Of a stretch of DNA of 64,000 nt, positions 54,261 through 62,445 are shown one piece after another; within the stretch, counting starts at the first letter, position 1, and each line of letters begins with the position of its first letter. The DNA comes from JAWVFM01 sp963771655 (GTDB taxonomy: Bacteria; Actinomycetota; Thermoleophilia; Solirubrobacterales; 70-9): NCBI GenBank assembly GCA_963771655.1, contig CAVYUG010000001.1, positions 186,001 to 250,000 of the forward strand, given 5' to 3'. Position numbers and translations under genes: made by a program. Under the pieces are notes generated by a model. That model did no database searches. It was not told the DNA's origin and saw only the letters and a list, made by a program, of their open reading frames with translations.

Positions 54261-55871
54261 CTACGGATAGTCGAGCGTTTCGCGCTGGACGTGCCAGGCG
54301 ACCTGCACCGGGTCGAGGAAGTGCGGCGGCGTCTCGTAGCGCAGGCGGTCGTCGTAGTTGTAGTTCTTGACGTAGCCGGTGACGGGGCCGCTGCCGCTGA
54401 AGGTCCCGACCGCGCCGCGGTACTTCTGGGCGATCGCGCCGTTGACCGTCAGCGTGCCGTGCGTCGTGCCGCAGTCGTAGTGGTCGACGATGAACGAATG
54501 GTTGATCGCCAGGATGGCCGCGTCGATCTGCGGGTTCGTGAGCGAGCCGGAGTCGGAATTGGAGCCGCAGCTCCCCTTGCTCGTCTCGCCCGGCACCGGG
54601 TGATAGACGCGGACGAAGTTGTTGGCGATGAGGCCGAGCAGGCCGTCGCCGGTGTGCGTGACGTTCCCGTCGATGATGATGTCGTTCTCCGCGGCGATCG
54701 TGAGCTGGCCCGAATACGAGCCGTGGACGTAGGCTGTTCCGCAGGTCGAACTCGACGGGTAGGTGACCGTGAAGGGCGAGTACGCGGCGGAGCAGGCCCC
54801 GTTCGCCACGTAGACAACGCCGCTCGTCGGGATCGACCCGTTGTAGAGGAGGCTGCTCGAGCAGGTGCTGGAGGTCGAGCTCACCTTCATCGTCGACCCG
54901 CTCAGGCAGATGTGGACCTGGCCCGTGAACTTGAGCACGCCCGGAATCGTCGCGAGCTGCGTGTTCGACGGCGGCGGGGTCAGCACCGGCGCATTGGGCA
55001 GGAAGGTGCCGACGAATGTCGGCGTGCCGGTGCACGTCGAGCCCGAGTGGGCAACGCTCCCGGTGGAGTACCAGCCGGGCGCGCCGGCACTGGCCTCGAT
55101 CGTGTCGGATGGGCTGCGGCCGAAGGAGGGCGACCCGCAGATGACGAAGGCGTCGTTCGTGTGGAACGGGCCGTTGAGCAGCTCGCCGCCGATGAATGAG
55201 ATGACGTCGCAGTAGCTCGACGTGCCGGGTATGACCGAGCTCATGCGTCCCTGGGCCAGCGTCTTCGAGCACTGCGTGTAGGCGCCCGCGATCTGGCTCG
55301 TCGGATACGTAACCGGATCCGAGGTCTCGAGCTGCGTGAAATAGAGGTAGTCGAGGAAGCTCGCACGCTTGAAGGTCGCGGTGACCGACTGCTTTTCGCA
55401 GACGCCGGAAACGACGACCGGATGGCAGTTAGCGGCGGCCCCGGCGTAGCCGGTCGAGCGAATCCGGAACGATCCCGCCAGCGACCCGCCCTGCTCGAGC
55501 ATGCTCGGCGCGGAGTTCTGCACGCAGCTCGATTGGCCGGTCGCTGGGATCAGCTGTACGGCGTAGCTCTCGCCCGTCGACCCGGCGACGGTGCGCCAGT
55601 TCGCCGTCGATGTCTGCTGGTTCACGGCGGTCGGCGTGGGCACGTTGGTGCACCTCGTCCAGTAGTTGGTGTCGGCATTGAGGTGGAACGCGTAGTCGGC
55701 GATGCCCGCCTGCGCCGCCTGATACGCCCGCTTGTGCTCGAAGTCGTTCTGCGTCAGGTGCAGGTCGCTCCCCGTCGCGGTGAGGGCCGCGGCGCCGAGG
55801 GCCAGAATCAGCGCGACCGCGAGGACCGCGAGGATCATCGCGAACCCCCCCTCCTCGTCGCGCGCCCTCAC
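54261..55871 (-). CDS. PilX-like large minor pilin / pilus tip protein
   Basis: 536 residues from GTG 55871, which overlaps the upstream stop (GTGA). The N-terminus EEGGFAMILAVLAVALILAL is a class III-like hydrophobic anchor without a fully canonical prepilin site, typical of PilX/PilW-type subunits. The long Ser/Thr/Gly-rich extracellular part includes a right-handed beta-like block (AENDIIIDGNVTHTGDGLLG). Many Cys residues suggest disulfides. Probably pilus-tip adhesin or minor pilin. Confidence 0.7.
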   Translation of the reverse strand: MRARDEEGGFAMILAVLAVALILALGAAALTATGSDLHLTQNDFEHKRAYQAAQAGIADYAFHLNADTNYWTRCTNVPTPTAVNQQTSTANWRTVAGSTGESYAVQLIPATGQSSCVQNSAPSMLEQGGSLAGSFRIRSTGYAGAAANCHPVVVSGVCEKQSVTATFKRASFLDYLYFTQLETSDPVTYPTSQIAGAYTQCSKTLAQGRMSSVIPGTSSYCDVISFIGGELLNGPFHTNDAFVICGSPSFGRSPSDTIEASAGAPGWYSTGSVAHSGSTCTGTPTFVGTFLPNAPVLTPPPSNTQLATIPGVLKFTGQVHICLSGSTMKVSSTSSTCSSSLLYNGSIPTSGVVYVANGACSAAYSPFTVTYPSSSTCGTAYVHGSYSGQLTIAAENDIIIDGNVTHTGDGLLGLIANNFVRVYHPVPGETSKGSCGSNSDSGSLTNPQIDAAILAINHSFIVDHYDCGTTHGTLTVNGAIAQKYRGAVGTFSGSGPVTGYVKNYNYDDRLRYETPPHFLDPVQVAWHVQRETLDYP

Positions 55872-56581
55872 GAGCATGGCGGATTCGCCTTCGAGGGATC
55901 CTCCGCGGCCGGCGAGAGGCGGAGGATCGCGGTGTCGGTGATCGGTATGGCGCTGTTGGGATCCGGCACCGTGGTCCGGTTCGGTGAGACCGAGAACGCG
56001 ACCGTGACCTGCGCAGTGAGGGCCGCATTGGTGGCGCTGAGCGGTGTCGGCAGCGGCGTGGTTGAGATCTGCGCCCCGTTGTACGCGAAGTACTGGAACA
56101 CCGGGACCGTCGTGCCCCCGATCGCCGCCTGACCGACGCCGGTCATGAGCGTTCGGGGCCCGGGCGGCGGTCCCGGAGCGGGCCCGTTCGGTGTCGCCGA
56201 GAACGTCCACGGCGCCGTCGTGTTCGTCGCCGGATAGGTCGTCTCTGTGAGCACACCGCTCGACAGCGAGACGACGTGCTCTTCCGCAGTGGGGGTGACG
56301 CCGGACTGCGTCGCGGGCGTCGGCATGGTGAACGCAAGGGAGCTATCGGTGCTGCCCGGACTGACGGGCACCACGTTGGGGCCGATGCAGGTGTTGTGAA
56401 GGTCGTCCATGAGGTTCTGGAGCACCGGGCGGGCACGCTGGTTGGCGTCGACGCGGGTTACCTGCTTATTGCTCTGCCGGCCCGCTGCGTCAACGAGGGT
56501 GAAGGCCCCGAGCGCGACGATCACCCCTGCTGACATCGCGACGAGCAGCTCGATGAGGCTGAAGCCGTCCTCGGACGTCAT
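55868..56581 (-). CDS. PilW-like minor pilin
   Basis: 237 residues from ATG 56581. The prepilin site and helix are DGFSLIELLVAMSAGVIVAL, with Gly-Phe and Glu at position +5. The rest is a Pro/Thr-rich globular part. It overlaps the PilV-like gene upstream (ATGA) and the PilX-like gene downstream (GTGA). Confidence 0.85.
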   Translation of the reverse strand: MTSEDGFSLIELLVAMSAGVIVALGAFTLVDAAGRQSNKQVTRVDANQRARPVLQNLMDDLHNTCIGPNVVPVSPGSTDSSLAFTMPTPATQSGVTPTAEEHVVSLSSGVLTETTYPATNTTAPWTFSATPNGPAPGPPPGPRTLMTGVGQAAIGGTTVPVFQYFAYNGAQISTTPLPTPLSATNAALTAQVTVAFSVSPNRTTVPDPNSAIPITDTAILRLSPAAEDPSKANPPCS

Positions 56582-57885
56582 GTGTTGGAGCAAACGCCAA
56601 CGCCGAGCCCGGCGCCGTTGAAGAGGTTCATGGTGATAAGCGGCGGAAACGCGCTCATGTCGACGACCGACACGTTGTGAAGTGTGAGCTTGAGACCAGC
56701 CCAGTCGGCGCAGACGTCGTAGATGCCGTATGGCAGGCCGGGATTCGTCAGAAACCCCTGGGCGTTGGTGGTCAGGGTTCGCTTCGTGCCGCACGCCAGG
56801 TCGGTGACCACCACGTGCACCCCGGCGAGAGGCAGGCCTTGGAAGCCAATCGTCTTTAGATTTAGCGCCGGAAGCTGAATCGCCGCGTGGCCGTTGCCGC
56901 CCGGCGGGACAAGCACGCTCGAGATCGCCTGCGGCACCGGCGGAGGGTCGAGGTCGTTTGGGTTCGGGTTGTCCGCGTCGCAGGCGCCGGCGTAAACGGT
57001 GTCGGGTGACTGGAACGGGAACAGCGAGTTGGCCGTTATCGACGTCACCGGGGAGCCGACGGTGCCGAACTTCTTCGCGGCGGTCATCCCCGTGTTGAAG
57101 ACCATGACCGAGTCGGCCTTGGTCGGCGTGAGAATGCCGGCGATCATCGTCGTGAAGTCGATCGTCAGAGAGCCCGGGCGGTCGTACTGGAGCCCGAGCG
57201 TGTTGGTGCTCTGCCCGACGACACTCGTGTGAACTGGGCCGGGAGCATTGCCGTCGACGTCGACCAGGCCGGCAGCCAGCCCGGTTGCCGTGATCGTGTA
57301 GTCGCCGGCGAATATGTCGCCGACGAGGACGCATCCGAGAGCGCTCGTGGTGCCGTGGAAGCTGCTCGGACCGCTGCCGTCGATGTCGATCCCCTGGATC
57401 CCTGTCGCGGTCGCGTCGTCGACCTCGATCGCGAGCGCGCCGTGATTGGCGTCGATCGATCCGGCCGGGGGGGTGACGATGCTCTCGGCCACAACCGGTG
57501 GTCGACTGCCCTTGCTCGGCCAGCTGACCGTCGAGGTGATCTTGATGTAGTCGGCGGAAGAGTTCGAGTCGCAGCTCGCCGTCCCGGTGGTGTCGGTGAC
57601 GAAGTCGCCACGGGATTGAACGGTGTAGGCGTTCCCCCCGACCATGACGGTCCGCGTCTGGTTGAGGTTCGCCAGGTCGGCGATCCTCATCGACTGCATC
57701 CGCGCCTGGTCCTGCTGGGCGACCCCGGCCGCCTGAGCGTGGTGGCGCTCCTCCGCGCCGCTGTGCGACGCCGCGTCGACGGCCGTCATCGTCGCGAGCC
57801 CGGCAGTGACCACCACCACGGCCGCCACCAGGACCTCGACGATTGTCATCCCCGACTCCTCGCGGGGGCTTACGGTTCTTCGCAT
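56578..57885 (-). CDS. PilV-like minor pilin with large C-terminal domain
   Basis: 435 residues from ATG 57885. The processing site and helix are ESGMTIVEVLVAAVVVVTAG. After the pilin core follow two carboxypeptidase-regulatory-like or Ig-like repeats (GCVLVGDIFAGDYTITATGL; LKTIGFQGLPLAGVHVVVTD), which make it more than twice as long as an ordinary minor pilin. Such domains often mediate adhesion (inference). Confidence 0.8.
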   Translation of the reverse strand: MRRTVSPREESGMTIVEVLVAAVVVVTAGLATMTAVDAASHSGAEERHHAQAAGVAQQDQARMQSMRIADLANLNQTRTVMVGGNAYTVQSRGDFVTDTTGTASCDSNSSADYIKITSTVSWPSKGSRPPVVAESIVTPPAGSIDANHGALAIEVDDATATGIQGIDIDGSGPSSFHGTTSALGCVLVGDIFAGDYTITATGLAAGLVDVDGNAPGPVHTSVVGQSTNTLGLQYDRPGSLTIDFTTMIAGILTPTKADSVMVFNTGMTAAKKFGTVGSPVTSITANSLFPFQSPDTVYAGACDADNPNPNDLDPPPVPQAISSVLVPPGGNGHAAIQLPALNLKTIGFQGLPLAGVHVVVTDLACGTKRTLTTNAQGFLTNPGLPYGIYDVCADWAGLKLTLHNVSVVDMSAFPPLITMNLFNGAGLGVGVCSNT

Positions 57886-58012
57886 TCGGACTCCGTTCGG
57901 CGCCGCGACCGCGGTGCGGCCCGGCAACCTCTTGATCGGCAGGCCGCGCCAAACCTCAAGCCGTGGCCTGGACAGATGGATGAGGACGAATGCAGGTCCG
58001 CGCTCTCACGGG

Positions 58013-58464
58013 CTACCCCCAACGCCCGTCCGAGGGGCAGCCGGCCTGCCCGGGGACGGTGCAGCCCAGCGTCGTCACGCTCGAGGCATCCCGAGCGAGC
58101 CAGAACTCGTTGCCGGTCGCGGACGTCGCGGTCACCCGGTAGGAGTGATTCCCGCGGGCGACCCGCTCCCGTCCCAGTCCGAGACGGTCAGCTTGCGCGG
58201 GGTCGATCGTCGCCTCGATGTCGTGCAGCGCCTGCGGGCGTCGCGCCCGCGTAGGAGCCGTCGTGGTCGGTCGAGTAGACCTCGATGGCGCCGGCGGCGG
58301 TGCGGGCGGACGCCTTCGCGGCCGCGTCGGTCGGCCTTGTCGGACTGGCTGAAGAAGGACGGGATCGCGATCGCCGCGAGGACGCCGATGATCAGCAGCA
58401 CGACGAGGAGCTCGACCAGCGTCATGCCGCGTTCCGACCGAGCCCTCTGCGCAGCCGCGGTCAC
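58013..58464 (-). CDS. Type IV pilin, second copy (frameshifted)
   Basis: From GTG 58464: SERGMTLVELLVVLLIIGVL with the conserved Glu at +5, then AIAIPSFFSQSDKA. Frame changes near 58320 and 58240 and 58145 separate the remaining parts; the last frame reads SYRVTATSATGNEFWLARDA and ends with two Cys (GCTVPGQAGCPSD) at TAG 58013. It matches the first pilin closely in the N-terminal half. Confidence 0.8.
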
Positions 58465-58516
58465 GACCCATAGATCGGCCAAAACGCCGCTCTACTCCAG
58501 TACCCGCAGGCACGAC

Positions 58517-58544
58517 GAGGGGCGGGCCCCAGGGCCCGCCCCTC
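58517..58544 (-). terminator. Strong GC hairpin between the two pilin genes
   Basis: The arms GAGGGGCGGGCCC (58517-58529) and GGGCCCGCCCCTC (58532-58544) form a 13-base perfect stem just downstream of the first pilin. There is no T run. It may be an attenuator or an RNA-stabilising element that lets the first pilin be made in excess of the downstream genes. Confidence 0.6.
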
Positions 58545-58602
58545 GAAGGTCCAATCGCTGCCGAGCTCAGCTCGGCCAGATCGGTACTAGCCCCAGTTGC
58601 CG

Positions 58603-59041
58603 TTACGTCGGGCAGCCGCCCTTGCCCGGCGTCGTGCAGGTGAGGTCGGTGGTTCCATCGCTGTTGCGCGTGGCCGTGAACACGTTGCGTCGGTCGTCGG
58701 GTTGCGTGACGACGACGGTGTACGAGTTGGCCGTGCTCGTTGCGGTGAGCCCGGCTGCCCGCGCCGTTCAGCGTCGGCTCGATCTTGTTCAGATCGGACG
58801 TCGGCGTACCGGCCGTTGCCCCGGCGTAGCTGCCCTGGTTGTCGGTCGCGAACGTCTCCATCGCGGTCTCTGCCGTCCGGGCATAGACCTTCGACTGGGA
58901 GTCGTTGGCCTTGTCCTTCTGGTTGAAGAACGCCGGGATGGCGATCGCGGCCAGAAGGCCGATGATCAGCATGACGACCAGGAGCTCGACGAGCGTGAAG
59001 CCCGCTTCGCCCTGGCCCCTCTCACGGAGCTTAGAGAACAT
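58603..59041 (-). CDS. pilA: Major type IV pilin (one frameshift)
   Basis: ATG 59041 has a strong AAGGAGG site. The leader MFSKLRERGQGEAG is followed by FTLVELLVVMLIIGLLAAIA and IPAFFNQKDKANDSQSKVYA, a classic class A pilin. Near 58760 one base is missing; the corrected C-terminus reads SYTVVVTQPDD, then NSDGTTDLTCTTPGKGGCPT with a disulfide-bonded Cys pair, stopping at TAA 58603. It is the first gene of the operon, directly under the riboswitch. Confidence 0.85.
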
Positions 59042-59103
59042 AGGTTCCCTCCTTGGACCCTTGGATGACCAGCCAGCGCCCCGTGAGGGGAGCCATACGG
59101 GCG

Positions 59104-59205
59104 TCGATGTGACCCCGGCGGCAGCCCGGCTTGCTCCGAAGAGCCCCGTGGCTTTGCGCCCCCGCCTCGCGACGGGTTTGCCTTTGATTCACCGAGGCAC
59201 TGGCC
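59104..59205 (-). promoter_or_regulatory. Cyclic-di-GMP-I (GEMM-I) riboswitch
   Basis: Read on the minus strand, the 5'UTR of the major pilin has in order: P1 strand GGTGA, the invariant AAAGGCAAACC (59175-59185), a P2 with GNRA tetraloop (CGTC-GCGA-GGCG), GGCGCAAAGCC (59150-59160), a P3 with GCTC-TTCG-GAGC hairpin, GGGCTGCC (59120-59127) and GGGTCAC closing P1. These are the conserved elements of the c-di-GMP-I aptamer. A further hairpin (CGCCCGT/ACGGGGCG) lies between the aptamer and the ribosome binding site and could be the expression platform. The aptamer ends about 60 bases before the ATG. Confidence 0.92.
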
Positions 59206-59302
59206 ATTACGCCTTCCCCATCGGTTCGATGGCTACCTGGCTTTAGGTATTCCTGGGGGGTACATCCGTCCAACTAGGGGCTGGCCCCCAGCGCCCCCTC
59301 CT

Positions 59303-59352
59303 CGCGAACGTCCCGCAGTAGTCCCTATGGCCACCCGCGAGGGACGTTCGCG
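59303..59352. repeat. 50-bp interrupted palindrome, copy 2
   Basis: The arms CGCGAACGTCCC (59303-59314) and GGGACGTTCGCG (59341-59352) are identical to those at 13825-13874, again with a 26-base spacer. The spacer AGTAG-NNN-CTA core matches the other copy when that is read on the opposite strand. It lies between the divergent pilin operon and the transporter gene. Confidence 0.85.
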
Positions 59353-59378
59353 CGGAGGGGATACATAGGCTGCCGCCC

Positions 59379-60428
59379 GTGACCCGCCGCCAGACGCTCG
59401 CCGTCGTCGCGATCGCGATCGCAACCGCCATCGCGGGCGTCATGCACTACGCGGGCGCGGGTGCGGTGCCGACCTTCGCCGTCGCAGGGATCGCGCTCGC
59501 CGGCCTCGCCTATGTCGTCGCCTTCGCGACCGAGTCCCTGGGCGAGCGGTTCGGCCCTGGCGCCACGGGCCTTCTGCAGTCCACGCTCGGCAACCTGCCG
59601 GAGTTCTTCGTCGTGCTGTTCGCGCTCGAGCAGGGTGAGCTCCTCGTCGCCCAGACAGCGCTCATCGGCTCGTTGCTGGCCAACGGATTGTTGGTCCTCG
59701 GCCTCACGATCATCGTCGGCGCCCGCCGCGGCGAGGGCGGGCTCATGCGCTTTAACCCGCGGCTCCCGAACGACACGATGACGTTGCTGATGCTCGCCGT
59801 GTTCATCATCGTCATCCTGGGCATCGCGCAGTCGAGCGGCGACGAGGCGGCGGAGCACGCCAAGGCCATTTCGGCGATCGCCGCGGTCTGCCTCCTCTTT
59901 GTCTACGCGCTCTGGCTCCGCTCCTACCTGCGCGCCGACACCGCTGCCTCGATCGAGCCCGAGGGGCCGTCGCTCGCCCTGCCGGCGACGATCGCGCTGC
60001 TCGCGGCGGCCGGGCTCGGCGCGGCGTTCGTCTCCGACTGGTTCATCGCCGCGCTCTCCCCCGCCATCGACTCGCTCGGCATCTCCCGGGCCTTCGCCGG
60101 CCTCGTGATCGTCGCCATCGCAGGCAACGCGGTCGAGAACGCCACCGCGCTCATCCTGGCCGCCAAGGGCCAATCCGACCTCGCGATATCGGTCGTGAAG
60201 AACTCGGTGGCCCAGATCGCGGTGTTCCTGTTCCCCGCCCTGATCCTGGTCTCGCTCCTGCTCACGCACACGCTGACCTTCGTCGTCCCTCCCGTCTACA
60301 TCGCGAGCCTCGCTCTCTCGTCGATCGCGATCTGGCAGATCACGGGAGACGGAGAGGCGCGCGACTACGAGGGCGCGGCGCTCGTCGCGCTGTTCGTGAT
60401 CGTGGGCGCGATCGCCTGGTTCGAATAG
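59379..60428 (+). CDS. Ca2+/H+ antiporter-like CaCA family transporter
   Basis: 349 residues with about eleven membrane segments. The two inverted alpha repeats are STLGNLPEFFVVLFALEQGE and IAGNAVENATALILAAKGQS, in which the Glu residues bind the cation in CAX exchangers. The loop between (about residues 185-195) is acidic. GTG 59379 is the start. It probably exports Ca2+ in exchange for protons. Confidence 0.88.
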   Translation: MTRRQTLAVVAIAIATAIAGVMHYAGAGAVPTFAVAGIALAGLAYVVAFATESLGERFGPGATGLLQSTLGNLPEFFVVLFALEQGELLVAQTALIGSLLANGLLVLGLTIIVGARRGEGGLMRFNPRLPNDTMTLLMLAVFIIVILGIAQSSGDEAAEHAKAISAIAAVCLLFVYALWLRSYLRADTAASIEPEGPSLALPATIALLAAAGLGAAFVSDWFIAALSPAIDSLGISRAFAGLVIVAIAGNAVENATALILAAKGQSDLAISVVKNSVAQIAVFLFPALILVSLLLTHTLTFVVPPVYIASLALSSIAIWQITGDGEARDYEGAALVALFVIVGAIAWFE

Positions 60429-60431
60429 CTC

Positions 60432-61610
60432 CTAGGCACCGGGGTAGCGGACCACGCTCAGGTTTCCGCCGCCGCGGATCGTCACGGTGTCCCGGCCCTT
60501 GGCCTGCGCGACCTTCGGGAAGGCGCGGGTGACCAGGTTGACGAAGAGGGGCTTCGGCAGCCCGAAGTTGTCGACCGGCGGCCTCGTGATCGTCACCAGC
60601 CCGGCCTTGTAGCTGCTGCACGGCGTCTGGTAGGGGCTCGGTCCCTGGGTGCAGTTGAAGCCGTTCGCCGGCGTGAGCTCCCCGTCCTGGGTCGAGAACT
60701 TCTTCTTCGGCTTGGTGGACGTCGGCTTCGTCGTGAGGATGATCTGGTCGCCGACGAAGGCCGGGACGGCGAGCGAGGCGACGCCGGTGTGCTGGAGCGC
60801 GGTGGCCGAGATCACGTCGCCGGGCTCGAGCCCGTCGAGCCGTATCGAGTAGGCGACCGTCTGGAAGCCCGAGCGCTCCGTGCCGAGCGGGACTGTCTTG
60901 GAAAGGCGGGTGGTCGTGCTGAAGGGCTGCGCGAGCGCGTCCTCGCCGGCCGCCGTGACGATCGCGTTCAGGCGCCCGCGGCCGCCCTTCACGGTTCCGT
61001 CGGGCTGGTCGTTGCCGATGACGAGCGCGTTGCCCTTCTTCGCGTGACGGTTGTGCGCCGAGACGACGAGGTTGAGGAAGCACGCGCCCGGCGGGCACGG
61101 CAACGGATCGGTGAACGCAATCGGCCGGACGACCTCGGGGATCGTCAGCACGCAATGGTGATTGCGGTTCGGCCGCCTCTGGCCGCAGCCCATCTCGACC
61201 TGGGGCGAGAGCGGCACGACGCCGGCGCCGGCGGTCGCGACCTCGCTCGTCGCGAGGACGATCTGGGCGGTGAAGTCCGGGTTGTACGAGTAGGGCTTAC
61301 CGATGCAGCGCGGGAGCTTCTCCACGCAGGTCGTCGAGACCTGGAGCTCGGCGCTCGCCCGAAGCGTCTCCCCGATGTCGAGGCTCGGAAGGTCGCCCGG
61401 CCCGATCGAGAGGGCGACCGCGGGCGACTTTCCCGCCTTCCGGGTGATCGGCACGGTCTGCACGAGCTCGGAGCCGTCGGCGGTGCTCGCCGCCTGCACC
61501 GCGCCCTGCGCGCGCGCCGCTGCGGGCGCGAGCGCGAGCGCCGCCGCCACAGCGCCCGCCGCGGCGAGCGCGCGTGGCGGCCGATCTGAGATCAGCCGGT
61601 CCCGCGCCAC
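60432..61610 (-). CDS. Secreted protein of unknown function
   Basis: 392 residues from GTG 61610 behind AAGGAAGG. A signal peptide (RALAAAGAVAAALALAPAAARAQG) ends at ARAQG. The mature part has three disulfide-type Cys pairs and a conserved C-terminus PLFVNLVTRAFPKVAQAKG followed by RDTVTIRGGGNLSVVRYPGA. A partial gene at the right edge of the window ends in the same pattern, so this is a local family. No domain is recognised; secretion is clear. Confidence 0.75.
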   Translation of the reverse strand: MARDRLISDRPPRALAAAGAVAAALALAPAAARAQGAVQAASTADGSELVQTVPITRKAGKSPAVALSIGPGDLPSLDIGETLRASAELQVSTTCVEKLPRCIGKPYSYNPDFTAQIVLATSEVATAGAGVVPLSPQVEMGCGQRRPNRNHHCVLTIPEVVRPIAFTDPLPCPPGACFLNLVVSAHNRHAKKGNALVIGNDQPDGTVKGGRGRLNAIVTAAGEDALAQPFSTTTRLSKTVPLGTERSGFQTVAYSIRLDGLEPGDVISATALQHTGVASLAVPAFVGDQIILTTKPTSTKPKKKFSTQDGELTPANGFNCTQGPSPYQTPCSSYKAGLVTITRPPVDNFGLPKPLFVNLVTRAFPKVAQAKGRDTVTIRGGGNLSVVRYPGA

Positions 61611-61624
61611 CCTTCCTTTGTAGC

Positions 61625-61660
61625 GAAAATCGGCCTCCCCTAGCGGGAAGGCCGATTTTC
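61625..61660. terminator. Bidirectional terminator-like hairpin
   Basis: GAAAATCGGCCT (61625-61636) and AGGCCGATTTTC (61649-61660) form a perfect 12-base stem with A and T runs at its base on either strand. It terminates the minus-strand gene at 61685-62320 and separates it from the next secreted protein. Confidence 0.75.
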
Positions 61661-61684
61661 ATGGGCGGGGATTCCCTGTACGAG

Positions 61685-62320
61685 CTAACCGCTGTGGTGG
61701 GGATCGACGTAGACGTCGTCGATCGACCAGTTGCCACCCTGCGGCACAAATCGAAACTCCACCGGCGTGTACTGGCCGGGAAGGAGCGGCAGCAGGTTCG
61801 CGATCACCGGCATCTGCGGGCTCGGCTGCCAGCTCGACGTGCTGCCGACGTTGCCGATCGGCAGCGAGTGGACGCCGCCGGCCGCGTCCTCGAAGAGGAC
61901 ATCGACGCGAAGGCTCGCGAGCGGCGAGCCGCCATTGCGGGCAAAGACCCGGACGGTCGGATGCTCTAGCCCGACGCAGATCGGCGCGCTCGTCGCCGAG
62001 CTGCCGGACGGCAGGCTGAGCGAGCTCGAGTCATCGGAGCCACCGACCTTGTAGGACTCGTTGCCGGACGCCACGGAGGCGCCGTTGAGCGACCACCCCG
62101 GGGCGCCGCTCTCAAACGATCCGCCGTTGTCGAGCGTGTACGACGCCGGGTCGAGCCACGGCGTGAACGGCTGGCTGAGCGCCTGCTCGTCGCAGTTTGG
62201 CGCCGATGCCACCAGCGCCCCGGCCTGCGCCGAAGCCGGCGCCGCCAGAGCCAGTGCCGCGACGAGGGCGAGCCCCCAGCGCGTCGGGTTGAGCCTTCCG
62301 ATCCGAGTCCCTTCAGTCAT
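61685..62320 (-). CDS. Secreted protein with carbohydrate-binding-like fold
   Basis: 211 residues from ATG 62320 with GGAGG before it. A signal peptide (WGLALVAALALAAPASAQAG) is cleaved after ASAQA. The mature part, YTLDNGGSFESGAPGWSLNG and NLLPLLPGQYTPVEFRFVPQ with SIDDVYVDPH at the end, is the jelly-roll pattern of galactose-binding-like modules. It may bind surface glycans; function is unknown. Confidence 0.75.
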   Translation of the reverse strand: MTEGTRIGRLNPTRWGLALVAALALAAPASAQAGALVASAPNCDEQALSQPFTPWLDPASYTLDNGGSFESGAPGWSLNGASVASGNESYKVGGSDDSSSLSLPSGSSATSAPICVGLEHPTVRVFARNGGSPLASLRVDVLFEDAAGGVHSLPIGNVGSTSSWQPSPQMPVIANLLPLLPGQYTPVEFRFVPQGGNWSIDDVYVDPHHSG

Positions 62321-62445
62321 TACCCGCCTCCATGCAGGTCGCCAATCAGTTCGCTCATCCACTCGCCAGATCTCTTGCACCCCTAAATCGAACATCCGTC
62401 CATCAAGTCGTGAGTCGCTAAAGCCGATGGAGGCACCAGCGGGAC

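Noticed and set aside
59262..59272. 11-base match ACATCCGTCCA shared with 62392-62402, both upstream of minus-strand genes
   Set aside because: Matches of 11 bases are expected by chance many times in a window of this size, and the surrounding promoter-like bases do not agree.
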